DNA from: Planctomycetaceae bacterium | GTDB taxonomy: Bacteria; Planctomycetota; Planctomycetia; Pirellulales; Pirellulaceae | NCBI GenBank assembly: GCA_012729315.1 | Contig: JAAYDI010000183.1 | Coordinates: 41,986-105,985 of the forward strand | Length of the DNA: 64,000 nt | Reading direction: 5' to 3' | The notes under the pieces: generated by a model | The model's input: the letters and a program-made list of their open reading frames with translations, nothing else | Database searches by the model: none | Told to the model about the DNA's origin: nothing | Shown here: piece by piece, positions 1 through 9,484 of the stretch | Position numbering within the stretch: the stretch's first letter is position 1 | Layout: every line of letters starts with the position of its first letter | Translations under genes and position numbers: made by a program

Positions 1-138
1 CTGGCGCAGCGCATCTTGCGCGCGTGCGAGCAGCGTGTGCCGGAACTGGTGCTCCCCGCTAAAGCCCGTCTACTGGCTGCCATCCTCCAGCTGTGGCCGA
101 CCTGGGGCGATCGCATCATCGCCCACATGACGCGCTAG
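1..138 (+). CDS. C-terminal end of a protein, possibly short-chain dehydrogenase (partial)
   Basis: An open frame enters from the left edge and stops at TAG 136-138, giving 45 residues (begins LAQRILRAC, ends RIIAHMTR). The tail has the pattern of a short amphipathic segment, a conserved AKARLL-type stretch, then a hydrophobic/basic end. This resembles the C-terminus of classical short-chain dehydrogenases of the DHRS7/DltE type, but no cofactor-binding or catalytic motif lies inside the window. The family call is therefore weak. It is followed 116 bases later by xylA on the same strand. Confidence 0.35.
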   Translation: MAQRILRACEQRVPELVLPAKARLLAAILQLWPTWGDRIIAHMTR

Positions 139-254
139 CAATCCGCCGCTCCGGCCAACCCCGCGCGCCCGTTGCGACCGGACGGCGAATGTGGCACGAT
201 AATGTGGCATGACATAGCCAAATCCCGTGGTCTCCGCACAGAAAGAGCCAACCC

Positions 255-1565
255 ATGTCCGCATTCCCCGACGTCCCGCAAATCGTGTATGAAGGCCCCG
301 ATTCAAAGAACCCGCTGGCCTTTCGCTGGTACAACCCCGACGAGGTGGTCGAAGGCCAGACCATGCGCGACCATTTCCGGTTCAGCGTGGCCTACTGGCA
401 CACATTCCGCGGGACTGGCGCGGACCCGTTTGGACCCGGCACCATGGTGCGTCCCTGGGAGGATGGCAGCGACAGCGTGGACAACGCCATCCGCCGCGCG
501 CGGGTCGCCTTCGAATTCATGGAGAAGCTCGGCGCCCCCTTCTATGCCTTCCACGATCGGGATCTGGCGCCGGAAGGCAAGTCGCTCGCCGATACGAACA
601 AGAACCTCGATGCCGTCGTGCGGGTACTCAAAGAGGAACAGCAGCGCACCGGCATCCAGCTGCTCTGGGGCACGGCCAACCTGTTCGCGAATCCGCGCTA
701 CGTGCACGGCGCATCCACCAGCTGCAACGCCGATGCCTTCGCGTATGCCGCCGCCCAGGTCAAGAAGTGCCTTGAAGTAACCCTGGAACTCGGCGGCTCC
801 AACTATGTGTTCTGGGGTGGACGGGAAGGCTACCAGAACCTCTACAACACCGACATGCGGCGCGAGCTGGATCACATGGCCCGGTTCATGCACCTGGCCG
901 TGGATTACGCCCGGTCGATCGGGTTCCACGGACAGTTCCTCATCGAACCCAAACCGAAAGAACCCACCAAACACCAGTACGACTTCGACGCCGCCGCCTG
1001 CATTAACTTCCTGCGCGCTTACGACCTGCTGGATGCCTTCAAGCTCAACCTCGAAACCAACCACGCCACGTTGGCCGGACACACGATGATGCACGAGCTG
1101 GAATACGCCGGCATGCAGGGGGCCCTGGGCTCGATCGACGCCAACACCGGCGACCTGCTCCTCGGTTGGGACACAGACCAGTTCCCGACGGATTACTACC
1201 TGACGACCCAGTGCATGCTGTCGATCCTCAAGTTCGGCGGGCTCGCGCCCGGCGGCGTCAACTTCGATGCCAAGGTGCGCCGCGAAAGCTTCGAGCCCGT
1301 GGATCTGTTCCACGCCCATATCGGCGGTATGGATGCGTTCGCCCGCGGACTGAAGATCGCGGCCGCCATCCGCGCCGACGGTGAACTGCAGTCCCTGCTG
1401 ACCAAACGATACGCCAGCTGGGACGAAGGCATCGGCGCCGACATCGAGGCCGGAAAGGCCGATTTCCAGACGCTCGAACGCTATATGCTGGCCAAGGGCG
1501 AGATCACACCCAACGCCAGCGGCCGCCAGGAAATGCTCGAAAACCTCATCAACCGGTACCTGTAA
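255..1565 (+). CDS. xylA: Xylose isomerase
   Basis: Converts D-xylose to D-xylulose (and glucose to fructose) in the cytoplasm, using two divalent metal ions. The 436-residue length is typical for the longer class II xylose isomerases. Conserved blocks are in order: the N-terminal [12 protein letters not shown] block, the catalytic [13 protein letters not shown] block with His100 and Asp103, and the metal-binding LIEPKPKEP block with Glu231 and Lys233. The C-terminal Asp-rich metal site (GWDTDQFP) is also present. The ATG at 255 gives the expected N-terminus. A GATAAT hexamer at 198-203 with TTGCGA at 172-177 could be a promoter but the 20-base spacing is long. No xylulokinase or xylose transporter lies nearby in the window, so the pathway context is incomplete. 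Confidence 0.95.
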   Translation: MSAFPDVPQIVYEGPDSKNPLAFRWYNPDEVVEGQTMRDHFRFSVAYWHTFRGTGADPFGPGTMVRPWEDGSDSVDNAIRRARVAFEFMEKLGAPFYAFHDRDLAPEGKSLADTNKNLDAVVRVLKEEQQRTGIQLLWGTANLFANPRYVHGASTSCNADAFAYAAAQVKKCLEVTLELGGSNYVFWGGREGYQNLYNTDMRRELDHMARFMHLAVDYARSIGFHGQFLIEPKPKEPTKHQYDFDAAACINFLRAYDLLDAFKLNLETNHATLAGHTMMHELEYAGMQGALGSIDANTGDLLLGWDTDQFPTDYYLTTQCMLSILKFGGLAPGGVNFDAKVRRESFEPVDLFHAHIGGMDAFARGLKIAAAIRADGELQSLLTKRYASWDEGIGADIEAGKADFQTLERYMLAKGEITPNASGRQEMLENLINRYL

Positions 1566-1634
1566 CGACCGCCACGGCCTCCTCTCTACTTTCTCCTCTC
1601 TTGCACCACCCCCCCACAAGGGCTGAAAGTCGTA

Positions 1635-1664
1635 TTGTGGCTGGTGACGGCTTTCCTCTATACT
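1635..1664 (+). promoter_or_regulatory. Candidate promoter for the secretin-like gene
   Basis: TTGTGG (1635-1640) and TATACT (1659-1664, 5 of 6 to TATAAT) are separated by 18 bases. They lie about 180 bases upstream of the ATG at 1845. The rest of the 1566-1844 gap holds no convincing gene. The -35 match is poor, so this is tentative. Confidence 0.3.
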
Positions 1665-1844
1665 CCCTGCTCGACATTGTGCGTGGGTGGTGCGCGCCGG
1701 GCGGCGTTGCCGGGCGCGTCACGGGAGACGCACGACCGGAAGGAAGAAAGAAGAGAGACGTTCGGAGAGCGTTCTGTGTGGGGCGGCCTTCTGGTCTGGT
1801 GACGAAGCTGGCCGCAGCCAGGAGTGGCAGGGAGGCGGAGCGGG

Positions 1845-3095
1845 ATGGCACGAAGTGTGACCGGCGTAGTGGTATGGCTGGCGATCAATCTGGTCGCGGC
1901 AGCGCAGACGGTTCCGGTGCAGACTCCGGCGTCACCGCCTGTGGTGGCGGGCGCGTCGGCGGACGCCAATTGGCGGGCTGCGGACGCCGACAGGCCGCGG
2001 GCCACGGCGAGTCTGGACTCGTCGGACACCTCGCTTGACGCGCATCGCGTGCAGCCGGCGTCTCCGGCGGTGCCGGTGCGGTCCGGGGGCAAGGACATGC
2101 TGCCCAACGACCAGGGGCAGATCTGGCAGCAGTATGACATCAGTGTCTACACGTCGCGTGTCCAGGGCGTGGAGCAGCCGGAGCAGGCCATCATCGACTG
2201 GATTCTGCGCGAGACGGGGACGGAGGTCTGGTTCAAACCGCCGCTGGGCCTGTTGAACGCCAATGCGACGACGTTGAGCGTCTATCACACGCCGGAAATG
2301 CAGCAGGTGGTAGCGGACGTGGTCGGCCGGTTCGTCAATGGGACTCAGGATCCGCATGTGCTGGGCGTGCGAGTGGCGGCGGTGGACAATCCAAACTGGC
2401 GTGCCGGATTCCTGCACCGACTCCACCCCGTCACGGTGCAGTCGGTGGGCATTGAAGCCTGGCTGCTTTCGAAAGAGGACGCGGCGCTGCTACTGGCGGA
2501 CTTGCGGCGGCGCGCGGACTTTCGAGAGTACTCGTCGCCGAATCTCGTGTTTTTCAACGGCCAGTCACAGACTGTGACGAGTCTGCGGCCGCGCGTCTAT
2601 ATCCGCGCGTATCACACGCGGATGCAGGACAACGTCTGGATGGGGTACGACGTGGAGCGCGGCCAGATCCAGGAAGGGTTCGCGCTGCAGGTCAGTCCGC
2701 TCTTGTCGCAGGACGAACGGACCATCGACGCGGTGCTCAAGTACAACGTGGACCAGGTCGAGAAGCTGGTGTCGGTGGGGATCGATCTGCCGGGGCTCAC
2801 CGGGCAGGTGCAGCGGGCGGAAATCCAGGTTCCCCAGCTGGTCAGCTGGCGGCTGCACGAGCGGTTTCGCTGGCCGACGAACCAGGTGCTGTTGCTCAGC
2901 TGCGGCGTGATCGCCTCGCCAGGCCCCGACCGCCAGACGCCGCTGGGCATCCCCAATCTGTTTGCCCGCGGGGGCAGCCGTGCAGATGCCCTTCTGTTTG
3001 TCGAGAGCCTCGGCAAGGCCAGCCAGGCGCTGGTCACCGGCTCCACCAACGCGATCGGCAGTGCCGGGCTCCAGCAACAGGGTGCGCGCTACTAG
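1845..3095 (+). CDS. Secreted secretin-like protein of unknown function
   Basis: 416 residues. I chose ATG 1845 because GGGAGG at 1829-1834 sits about 10 bases upstream and the translation opens with a clear signal peptide (hydrophobic core VVVWLAINLVAAA, cleavage near AAAQ). A GTG at 1824 is the alternative. After a Pro/Ala/Asp-rich linker, the middle has alternating strand patterns and a segment reading SSPNLVFFNGQSQTV followed by GFALQVSPLLSQDERTI. This resembles the conserved core of secretin (GspD/PilQ) beta-domains, where a leading proline, an NG turn and an LxVxP block recur. The protein is short for a full secretin and no secretion genes lie nearby. It ends in GARY, as does the TPR lipoprotein at 41486-42232. 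The secretin relationship is inferred by eye only. Confidence 0.55.
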   Translation: MARSVTGVVVWLAINLVAAAQTVPVQTPASPPVVAGASADANWRAADADRPRATASLDSSDTSLDAHRVQPASPAVPVRSGGKDMLPNDQGQIWQQYDISVYTSRVQGVEQPEQAIIDWILRETGTEVWFKPPLGLLNANATTLSVYHTPEMQQVVADVVGRFVNGTQDPHVLGVRVAAVDNPNWRAGFLHRLHPVTVQSVGIEAWLLSKEDAALLLADLRRRADFREYSSPNLVFFNGQSQTVTSLRPRVYIRAYHTRMQDNVWMGYDVERGQIQEGFALQVSPLLSQDERTIDAVLKYNVDQVEKLVSVGIDLPGLTGQVQRAEIQVPQLVSWRLHERFRWPTNQVLLLSCGVIASPGPDRQTPLGIPNLFARGGSRADALLFVESLGKASQALVTGSTNAIGSAGLQQQGARY

Positions 3096-3118
3096 CCGCT
3101 ACTAGCCGCTACTAGCCG
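3091..3118. repeat. 10-bp tandem repeat carrying stop codons in all six frames
   Basis: ACTAGCCGCT occurs at 3091-3100 and 3101-3110, with a third copy of its first eight bases at 3111-3118. Each copy contains CTAG, which reads TAG on both strands. Because the period is 10, the three copies place TAG in all three frames of each strand. The first copy supplies the natural stop of the upstream gene (3093-3095). The repeat fills the 25-base gap between two convergent genes. Confidence 0.85.
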
Positions 3119-3120
3119 CG

Positions 3121-4308
3121 TTATTCGACGACGGCGAAACGGACCCGGATGTCCACCTGGGGCAGTACCGGTGGCAGCGTCTGAATCGAGATGTGGCCAG
3201 GTTCGCCACGTTCGTTCCCCCAGTGCGGCGACGGTGGGCTACCTGGTCGGACGCGGACCTTCAACCGGGTCAGGCTGAGTTCCTTGGCGGCGATGAACTG
3301 GGTCGGCTCCATTTCGACGGACAGGGAATCGGGGGTGCAGCGGAGCAATTGCAGCCGGATGTCCTTCGCATGCGGTCCGCGGACCATGACCAGCAACGGC
3401 CAGTCGGCTCCCGTCTCACGTGGGATGTCGCCCATGGTGAGAACGCCTGCCTGGGCGTTCCAGCCCTGGCCGGCGATCGAGAGATCACTCACCACCGTCC
3501 CCTGCACCGGCACGTCGATGCGCGGCACCGATCGGGAGGTGGTCTTGAGCGCGAGACCCTGCTGGAATGCACCGACGGGGAGCCCGGGGCGCACCGCAAT
3601 CCGCACCAGATAGCCGCCGCGGGCCTCCCCTTCCTCCCGCAGCTGCGCCGCCGTGAGCGGTTCCCAGTCAACCGAAAAACACTCGGCCGTGCGTGGATCG
3701 GACCACTCGCAGCTCGTGATATCGAATGCTTCCGGCGTGTAGTTGTAGAGGTGCACGGCCCAGGTCGTGGCCTGCCCCACGCGCAGCGATCCGCAGGACA
3801 CCTGCGACGGCACGACGCCGACCGGCCCGGTGAACCGGCCGGTGACCGACAGGGTCACGTCGGGGCGGTCCGGATCGTTCGTCAGAATTGTCGCCGTTTG
3901 CCGAAAGGATCCGACGAACAGCTTCGATTGCCACTCGAGCGTCACCGCGGCCGCTGCGCCGGGGGGCACGGTGGTCTCCGGGAGCCGCACCGTGCAGACG
4001 CAGGTGCAGCAGCCACAGGTGGACTTGCCGCGCGTGAGCACCAGGGGCGACTGACCGGTGTTGTGGAACACGAACGCGTGCTGTCCGCCCACGCCCACGT
4101 CCGACTTGCCGAAGTCGTGCTGCGTCGTGTCCACGCGCACCTGCGGCGGCGTCTGCGCTGCCGGCCCGCTGCCATCGGCAGTCGCACTGGCCCACGCCGC
4201 GAGCGCCGCCAGCAGCGCCGCGGCCGCTGACCAACGCTGCGCGATCCGGAGTCTGCTACCCATCATGGTCCGTGCCGGTCGCTGCATCTGGTGTCCCCCA
4301 AGGCTCAC
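3121..4308 (-). CDS. Secreted DUF1573-domain protein
   Basis: 395 residues if started at GTG 4308, which overlaps the TGA stop of the upstream gene as GTGA and suggests translational coupling. ATG codons at 4287 and 4266 are alternatives. A basic n-region and an Ala/Leu-rich hydrophobic segment form a signal peptide. The next roughly 110 residues match the DUF1573 pattern, an Ig-like fold with an HDFG-type motif, HxFxFxNTGxSPL and a Cys-rich turn (STCGCCTCVCTV). The downstream half aligns by eye with the second DUF1573 protein at 22168-23367, including the shared EPLT, RPGLP and VSD blocks and the C-terminal RVRFAV ending. The function of DUF1573 proteins is not established; export and Ig-like folding point to an envelope or surface role. 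Confidence 0.75.
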   Translation of the reverse strand: MSLGGHQMQRPARTMMGSRLRIAQRWSAAAALLAALAAWASATADGSGPAAQTPPQVRVDTTQHDFGKSDVGVGGQHAFVFHNTGQSPLVLTRGKSTCGCCTCVCTVRLPETTVPPGAAAAVTLEWQSKLFVGSFRQTATILTNDPDRPDVTLSVTGRFTGPVGVVPSQVSCGSLRVGQATTWAVHLYNYTPEAFDITSCEWSDPRTAECFSVDWEPLTAAQLREEGEARGGYLVRIAVRPGLPVGAFQQGLALKTTSRSVPRIDVPVQGTVVSDLSIAGQGWNAQAGVLTMGDIPRETGADWPLLVMVRGPHAKDIRLQLLRCTPDSLSVEMEPTQFIAAKELSLTRLKVRVRPGSPPSPHWGNERGEPGHISIQTLPPVLPQVDIRVRFAVVE

Positions 4309-5465
4309 TTGTCGGTCACCACTTCGAATCCCGCGGCGGCGGCGAATTCCCGCAGGGGCCCGGTCAGGTCACCGTAGAAGACCACCTGATGGCAGCCCCA
4401 GCTGCCCCACCACTCGCGAAAGTCACCTTCGTTCGGATCGGAGGGCAACAGGTAACACTTGTCGGGATGGTCGATCTGGACCACCATCTTGTTGCGGCAG
4501 ATGCAGTTGGCGAAGTCCTCGTAGAGCGTATCGCCGTCCAACACGCGGGCCGTGAAACAGGAGAGGCGTTGCCGGCCGACGTCGAACTTCACGACCGTCG
4601 CCGGCTCGTCCGAGGGCCAGGAGACCGTGATCCCGGTGGGCACATCGTCCGCGCCGAACCATTCCTTGTCGCTGTGGATATGGTCGCGGATCAGATACGG
4701 AATCCGCCGGTTCGGCAGGGGGGTGATCGGCGCGCCACAGTGCCCGATCACAATCACGTTCTGGGGTCGCTCGGCGATGGGGGCAAAAGCCCAGTCGTTC
4801 AACACGTCGCCGACGAACCCCTGCCGGCCGTCGGTCAGCAGGCTGCCAATCGTCTGCGTGACCAGACAGTCCACGTGGCTCTGGCAGCAACACGGAATGT
4901 TCTCCTTGCTCAGCTCCAGAATGGCCAGGGGGGTCCACGCTTTCACCTTCTGAGGCCGCAGCGTAAGCGTCGCGCTGTCGTAGGTGATCGCCGCCGCATT
5001 GTATTTCTGCAGCAGTTGTTTGAAGGCATAATACAGGCGCGCCGGCCGGATGATGTCGCTGCGCTTCACGTGCTTCACCTCCGTCGCCTCGCGAATCCAC
5101 AGATCGGCCAGCCGCTCGGCATCCGCATCGGTCACCCGCGCCATTTCGGCCAGCAGTTCATCGGAGCGGACAACGATCAGTTCGATGCCCAGCGACTGCT
5201 TGAGTTGCGCGCGGTAATTCCGGTCGTACTCGTTGACCGGTGAGTCACCCCACACGCCGGCCATGCCTTCCTGGTCGATGGCGTTGAACTTATCATGGTC
5301 CTGGATACTGATAATGCGTGTTTGCTTGAGTCGCTCGAGCACGGCGCGCGGCTGGTCGGCAGCCGCCGGTTCGGCCGCCGATCCGCACACGGCGAGCATC
5401 TGCCAGAGCACGAGCACGAGCACGTGGACCACCAGCGCAATCGGACCTCGTTGTGAACACATCAT
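4305..5465 (-). CDS. Exported sugar-isomerase-like protein (FucI/AraA-type fold)
   Basis: 386 residues. Two in-frame ATGs (5465 and 5462) follow AAGGGG; the second is better spaced. The N-terminus has a hydrophobic signal (VVHVLVLVLWQMLAVCGSA). The remainder resembles L-fucose/L-arabinose isomerase family proteins. It has a central VIVIGHCGAP segment, a C-terminal beta-barrel-like region (TGITVSWPSDEP, then FANCICRNKMVV) and a closing WGCHQVVFYGD block that corresponds to the conserved GHH region of those enzymes. Standard FucI/AraA are cytoplasmic and about 500-590 residues, so an exported, shorter form is unusual. It is translationally coupled to the DUF1573 gene downstream, so the two proteins may act together in the envelope. 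Catalytic activity cannot be judged from sequence alone. Confidence 0.5.
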   Translation of the reverse strand: MMCSQRGPIALVVHVLVLVLWQMLAVCGSAAEPAAADQPRAVLERLKQTRIISIQDHDKFNAIDQEGMAGVWGDSPVNEYDRNYRAQLKQSLGIELIVVRSDELLAEMARVTDADAERLADLWIREATEVKHVKRSDIIRPARLYYAFKQLLQKYNAAAITYDSATLTLRPQKVKAWTPLAILELSKENIPCCCQSHVDCLVTQTIGSLLTDGRQGFVGDVLNDWAFAPIAERPQNVIVIGHCGAPITPLPNRRIPYLIRDHIHSDKEWFGADDVPTGITVSWPSDEPATVVKFDVGRQRLSCFTARVLDGDTLYEDFANCICRNKMVVQIDHPDKCYLLPSDPNEGDFREWWGSWGCHQVVFYGDLTGPLREFAAAAGFEVVTDK

Positions 5466-5620
5466 ATTCCCCTTCGTTTTCCCGCCGCCGGCACCCGGTC
5501 ACCCATTATCCCACTCGCGCCTCCCGCGAGGCGTTTGCCCGTACAGTCTGGATTTTCCCCACGTTAACAGGTGGCGTCAACGACGGCTTCTGAGGACGAG
5601 GACACTGAGGACCTGCGGCC

Positions 5621-7810
<2,190 letters not shown>

Positions 7811-7867
7811 GCCCGAGCGATCAACCCGAGCGGCCGATCAGCGGCCGTGTCTGGGCACCCGGCTACC

Positions 7868-7896
7868 TCGACTTGGCAGCCGGGGGGCTTTACAAT
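7868..7896 (+). promoter_or_regulatory. Candidate promoter for the ketosynthase-like gene
   Basis: TCGACT (7868-7873, 4 of 6 to TTGACA) and TACAAT (7891-7896, 5 of 6 to TATAAT) are separated by 17 bases. The predicted start of transcription, near 7903, lies about 100 bases before the ATG at 8005. Confidence 0.4.
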
Positions 7897-8004
7897 GCGC
7901 CAAGTTCGGGCATTTCCGGGACGCAGGCGTCGCGACGGGCGTGTGCGTAGCGGACTGCCTGCCGTGCCACTCATCCCTCACTTTGTTGCTGTTGTTCGCC
8001 TCCT

Positions 8005-9324
8005 ATGCCGATCGCTACACCGCGCCGCGTCGTCATCACGGGACTCGGTCTGATTAGTCCTCTGGGGAACACTGTCGAGTCATTCTGGGACGCGCTCACC
8101 ACAGGGCGTTCCGGGGTCCGGGCTACGGAGACGCTGCCCGCCGATCTGCTGCAGATGCCCTGGGCGGCAGAGGCTCGCGAGTTCACCGGCGATATCGCCG
8201 ACTTCGGTCCACTGGACAAAGACCAGACGCGGGCGATCCGCAAGGGCATCAAGGTGATGTGCCGCGAGATCCAGATGGGGGTGGCAGCAGCCCAGCGTGC
8301 GTTGGCCGATGCCGGCCTGCGCGCCGGCGCGTTCGATGTGGAGCGGACGGGGGTCGTGTTCGGATGCGACTATGTGCTGTCTGGTCCGGACGAGTTCGTG
8401 GATGCGATGGCCAACTGCCTGGACGACAAGCGGCAGTTCGATTTTCAGCGGTGGGCGAGGGAAGGTATCCCGCGAATCACCCCGCTGTGGCTGCTCAAGT
8501 ATCTGCCGAACATGCCGGCCAGCCACATCGCGATCTACAACGATCTGCGGGGGCCCAGCAACTCGCTGACCATGCGTGAGGCCTCGTCCTTGCTGGCCCT
8601 TGCCGAGGCCAGCCGGCTGATAGCGCGGAGGGCAGCCGATGTGATTGTGGCGGGGGCCACGGGCACGCGTGTGCACCCGCTGCGGACGCTGCATGTGGTG
8701 TTGCAGGAGGAAATCGCCCGGACGGGTGACGATCCAAGCCGGGTGTGCCGGCCGTTCGACCTGCACCGCACGGGCATGGTGCTCGGTGAAGGAGCTGGTG
8801 CCGTGGTGCTCGAGTCGCTGGAAACAGCGCAGGCGCGCGGTGCGCAAATTCTGGCAGAGGTGGTCGGCAGCGGTTCGTCGGCGGCCATGGACACACACGG
8901 GGTGGGCGATTTGCGGGCCGCCATTCGCAGCGCCCTGCGCCAGACGCTCCGCAGCGCGGGCATGGATCCGGCGGATGTCGGTCACGTCCATGCCCACGGC
9001 CTTTCCACCCGCCGATCGGATGCGGCCGAGTCCCAGGCCATCCAGGAAGTCCTGGGAGCGAGATCAACCCCCGTTCCGGTCACGGCCGCCAAGAGCTATC
9101 TGGGAAACCCCGGAGCTGCCGGGGGCGTCATCGAGCTGATCGCCAGCGTCCTCGCGCTGCAGCACAACCGGCTGTTCCCCGTGCTCAACTACGAAACCCC
9201 CGACCCGCAGTGCCCGGTCCATGTGGTCGCCTCGGCCGACGTCCCGCCGGGCGATGCATTCCTATCGATCAGCGTGACCCCAACTGGACAGGCCAGTTCG
9301 TTGGCCGTTCGGCGATTCATCTGA
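8005..9324 (+). CDS. Beta-ketoacyl-synthase-like protein lacking the catalytic cysteine
   Basis: 439 residues, close to FabF length, with the thiolase-fold blocks of condensing enzymes (RRVVITGLGLISPLG at the start, GEGAGAVVLE, VHAHGLSTRRSDAAE, AAKSYLGN). The nucleophile region reads GPSNSLTMREASS where FabF has GPS followed by a TAC motif, so the cysteine position is Glu192. The first catalytic histidine is kept (His331, HAHGLST) but the second is Asn368 (KSYLGN instead of KS..GH). It should therefore be unable to perform normal Claisen condensation. Chain-length-factor subunits of type II polyketide systems also lack the cysteine, usually having Gln, so a decarboxylating or structural partner role is possible. 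No acyl carrier protein or second ketosynthase is adjacent. The ATG start agrees with the family. Confidence 0.8.
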   Translation: MPIATPRRVVITGLGLISPLGNTVESFWDALTTGRSGVRATETLPADLLQMPWAAEAREFTGDIADFGPLDKDQTRAIRKGIKVMCREIQMGVAAAQRALADAGLRAGAFDVERTGVVFGCDYVLSGPDEFVDAMANCLDDKRQFDFQRWAREGIPRITPLWLLKYLPNMPASHIAIYNDLRGPSNSLTMREASSLLALAEASRLIARRAADVIVAGATGTRVHPLRTLHVVLQEEIARTGDDPSRVCRPFDLHRTGMVLGEGAGAVVLESLETAQARGAQILAEVVGSGSSAAMDTHGVGDLRAAIRSALRQTLRSAGMDPADVGHVHAHGLSTRRSDAAESQAIQEVLGARSTPVPVTAAKSYLGNPGAAGGVIELIASVLALQHNRLFPVLNYETPDPQCPVHVVASADVPPGDAFLSISVTPTGQASSLAVRRFI

Positions 9325-9333
9325 CACCGCAGC

Positions 9334-9362
9334 TTGACACCTTTGAGGGATACTTGTATCCT
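9334..9362 (+). promoter_or_regulatory. Strong sigma-70-type promoter ahead of the ABC ATPase/nusA array
   Basis: A perfect TTGACA (9334-9339) and TATCCT (9357-9362, 4 of 6 to TATAAT) are separated by exactly 17 bases. The site begins 10 bases after the ketosynthase stop. The predicted transcription start is near 9369, about 116 bases before ATG 9485. Confidence 0.6.
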
Positions 9363-9375
9363 AGCGGCACTAATT

Positions 9376-9393
9376 ATCACACTAAGTTGTGAT
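9376..9393. promoter_or_regulatory. 18-bp palindrome just downstream of the promoter (candidate operator or hairpin)
   Basis: ATCACA (9376-9381) and TGTGAT (9388-9393) are perfect inverted repeats around CTAAGT. The element would be centred near +16 of the transcript from the promoter at 9334-9362. That position suits a repressor site or an RNA hairpin. The arm order is the reverse of the classical CRP site. Confidence 0.4.
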
Positions 9394-9427
9394 GTTAGAA
9401 GGTGTTTGAACGATTGTCCGTCGCAGC

Positions 9428-9459
9428 ACCCGCTCCCCTCCGGAGTGGGTCGTTTTCTT
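9428..9459 (+). terminator. Intrinsic-terminator-like hairpin in the leader of the ABC ATPase gene
   Basis: Positions 9428-9436 pair fully with 9442-9450 (nine pairs, one of them G-U) around a five-base loop. They are followed by CGTTTTCTT at 9451-9459. It lies downstream of the promoter at 9334-9362 and only 25 bases before ATG 9485. It may therefore attenuate that transcript rather than simply end the ketosynthase mRNA, which stops at 9324. Confidence 0.5.
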
Positions 9460-9484
9460 GACGCTCCGCGTGGGACTATCGGAC

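Noticed and set aside
1601..2038. 145-residue plus-strand open frame ahead of and overlapping the secretin-like gene
   Set aside because: Low-complexity Gly/Arg composition, no ribosome-binding site, and it overlaps a better-supported gene.
7831..7848. CGGCCG-ATCAG-CGGCCG hairpin after tex as a terminator
   Set aside because: No T tract follows and the repeat is short; common by chance in GC-rich DNA.
9376..9393. CRP binding site
   Set aside because: The arms are TCACA then TGTGA, the reverse order of the CRP consensus, so it is better described as an unassigned palindrome.
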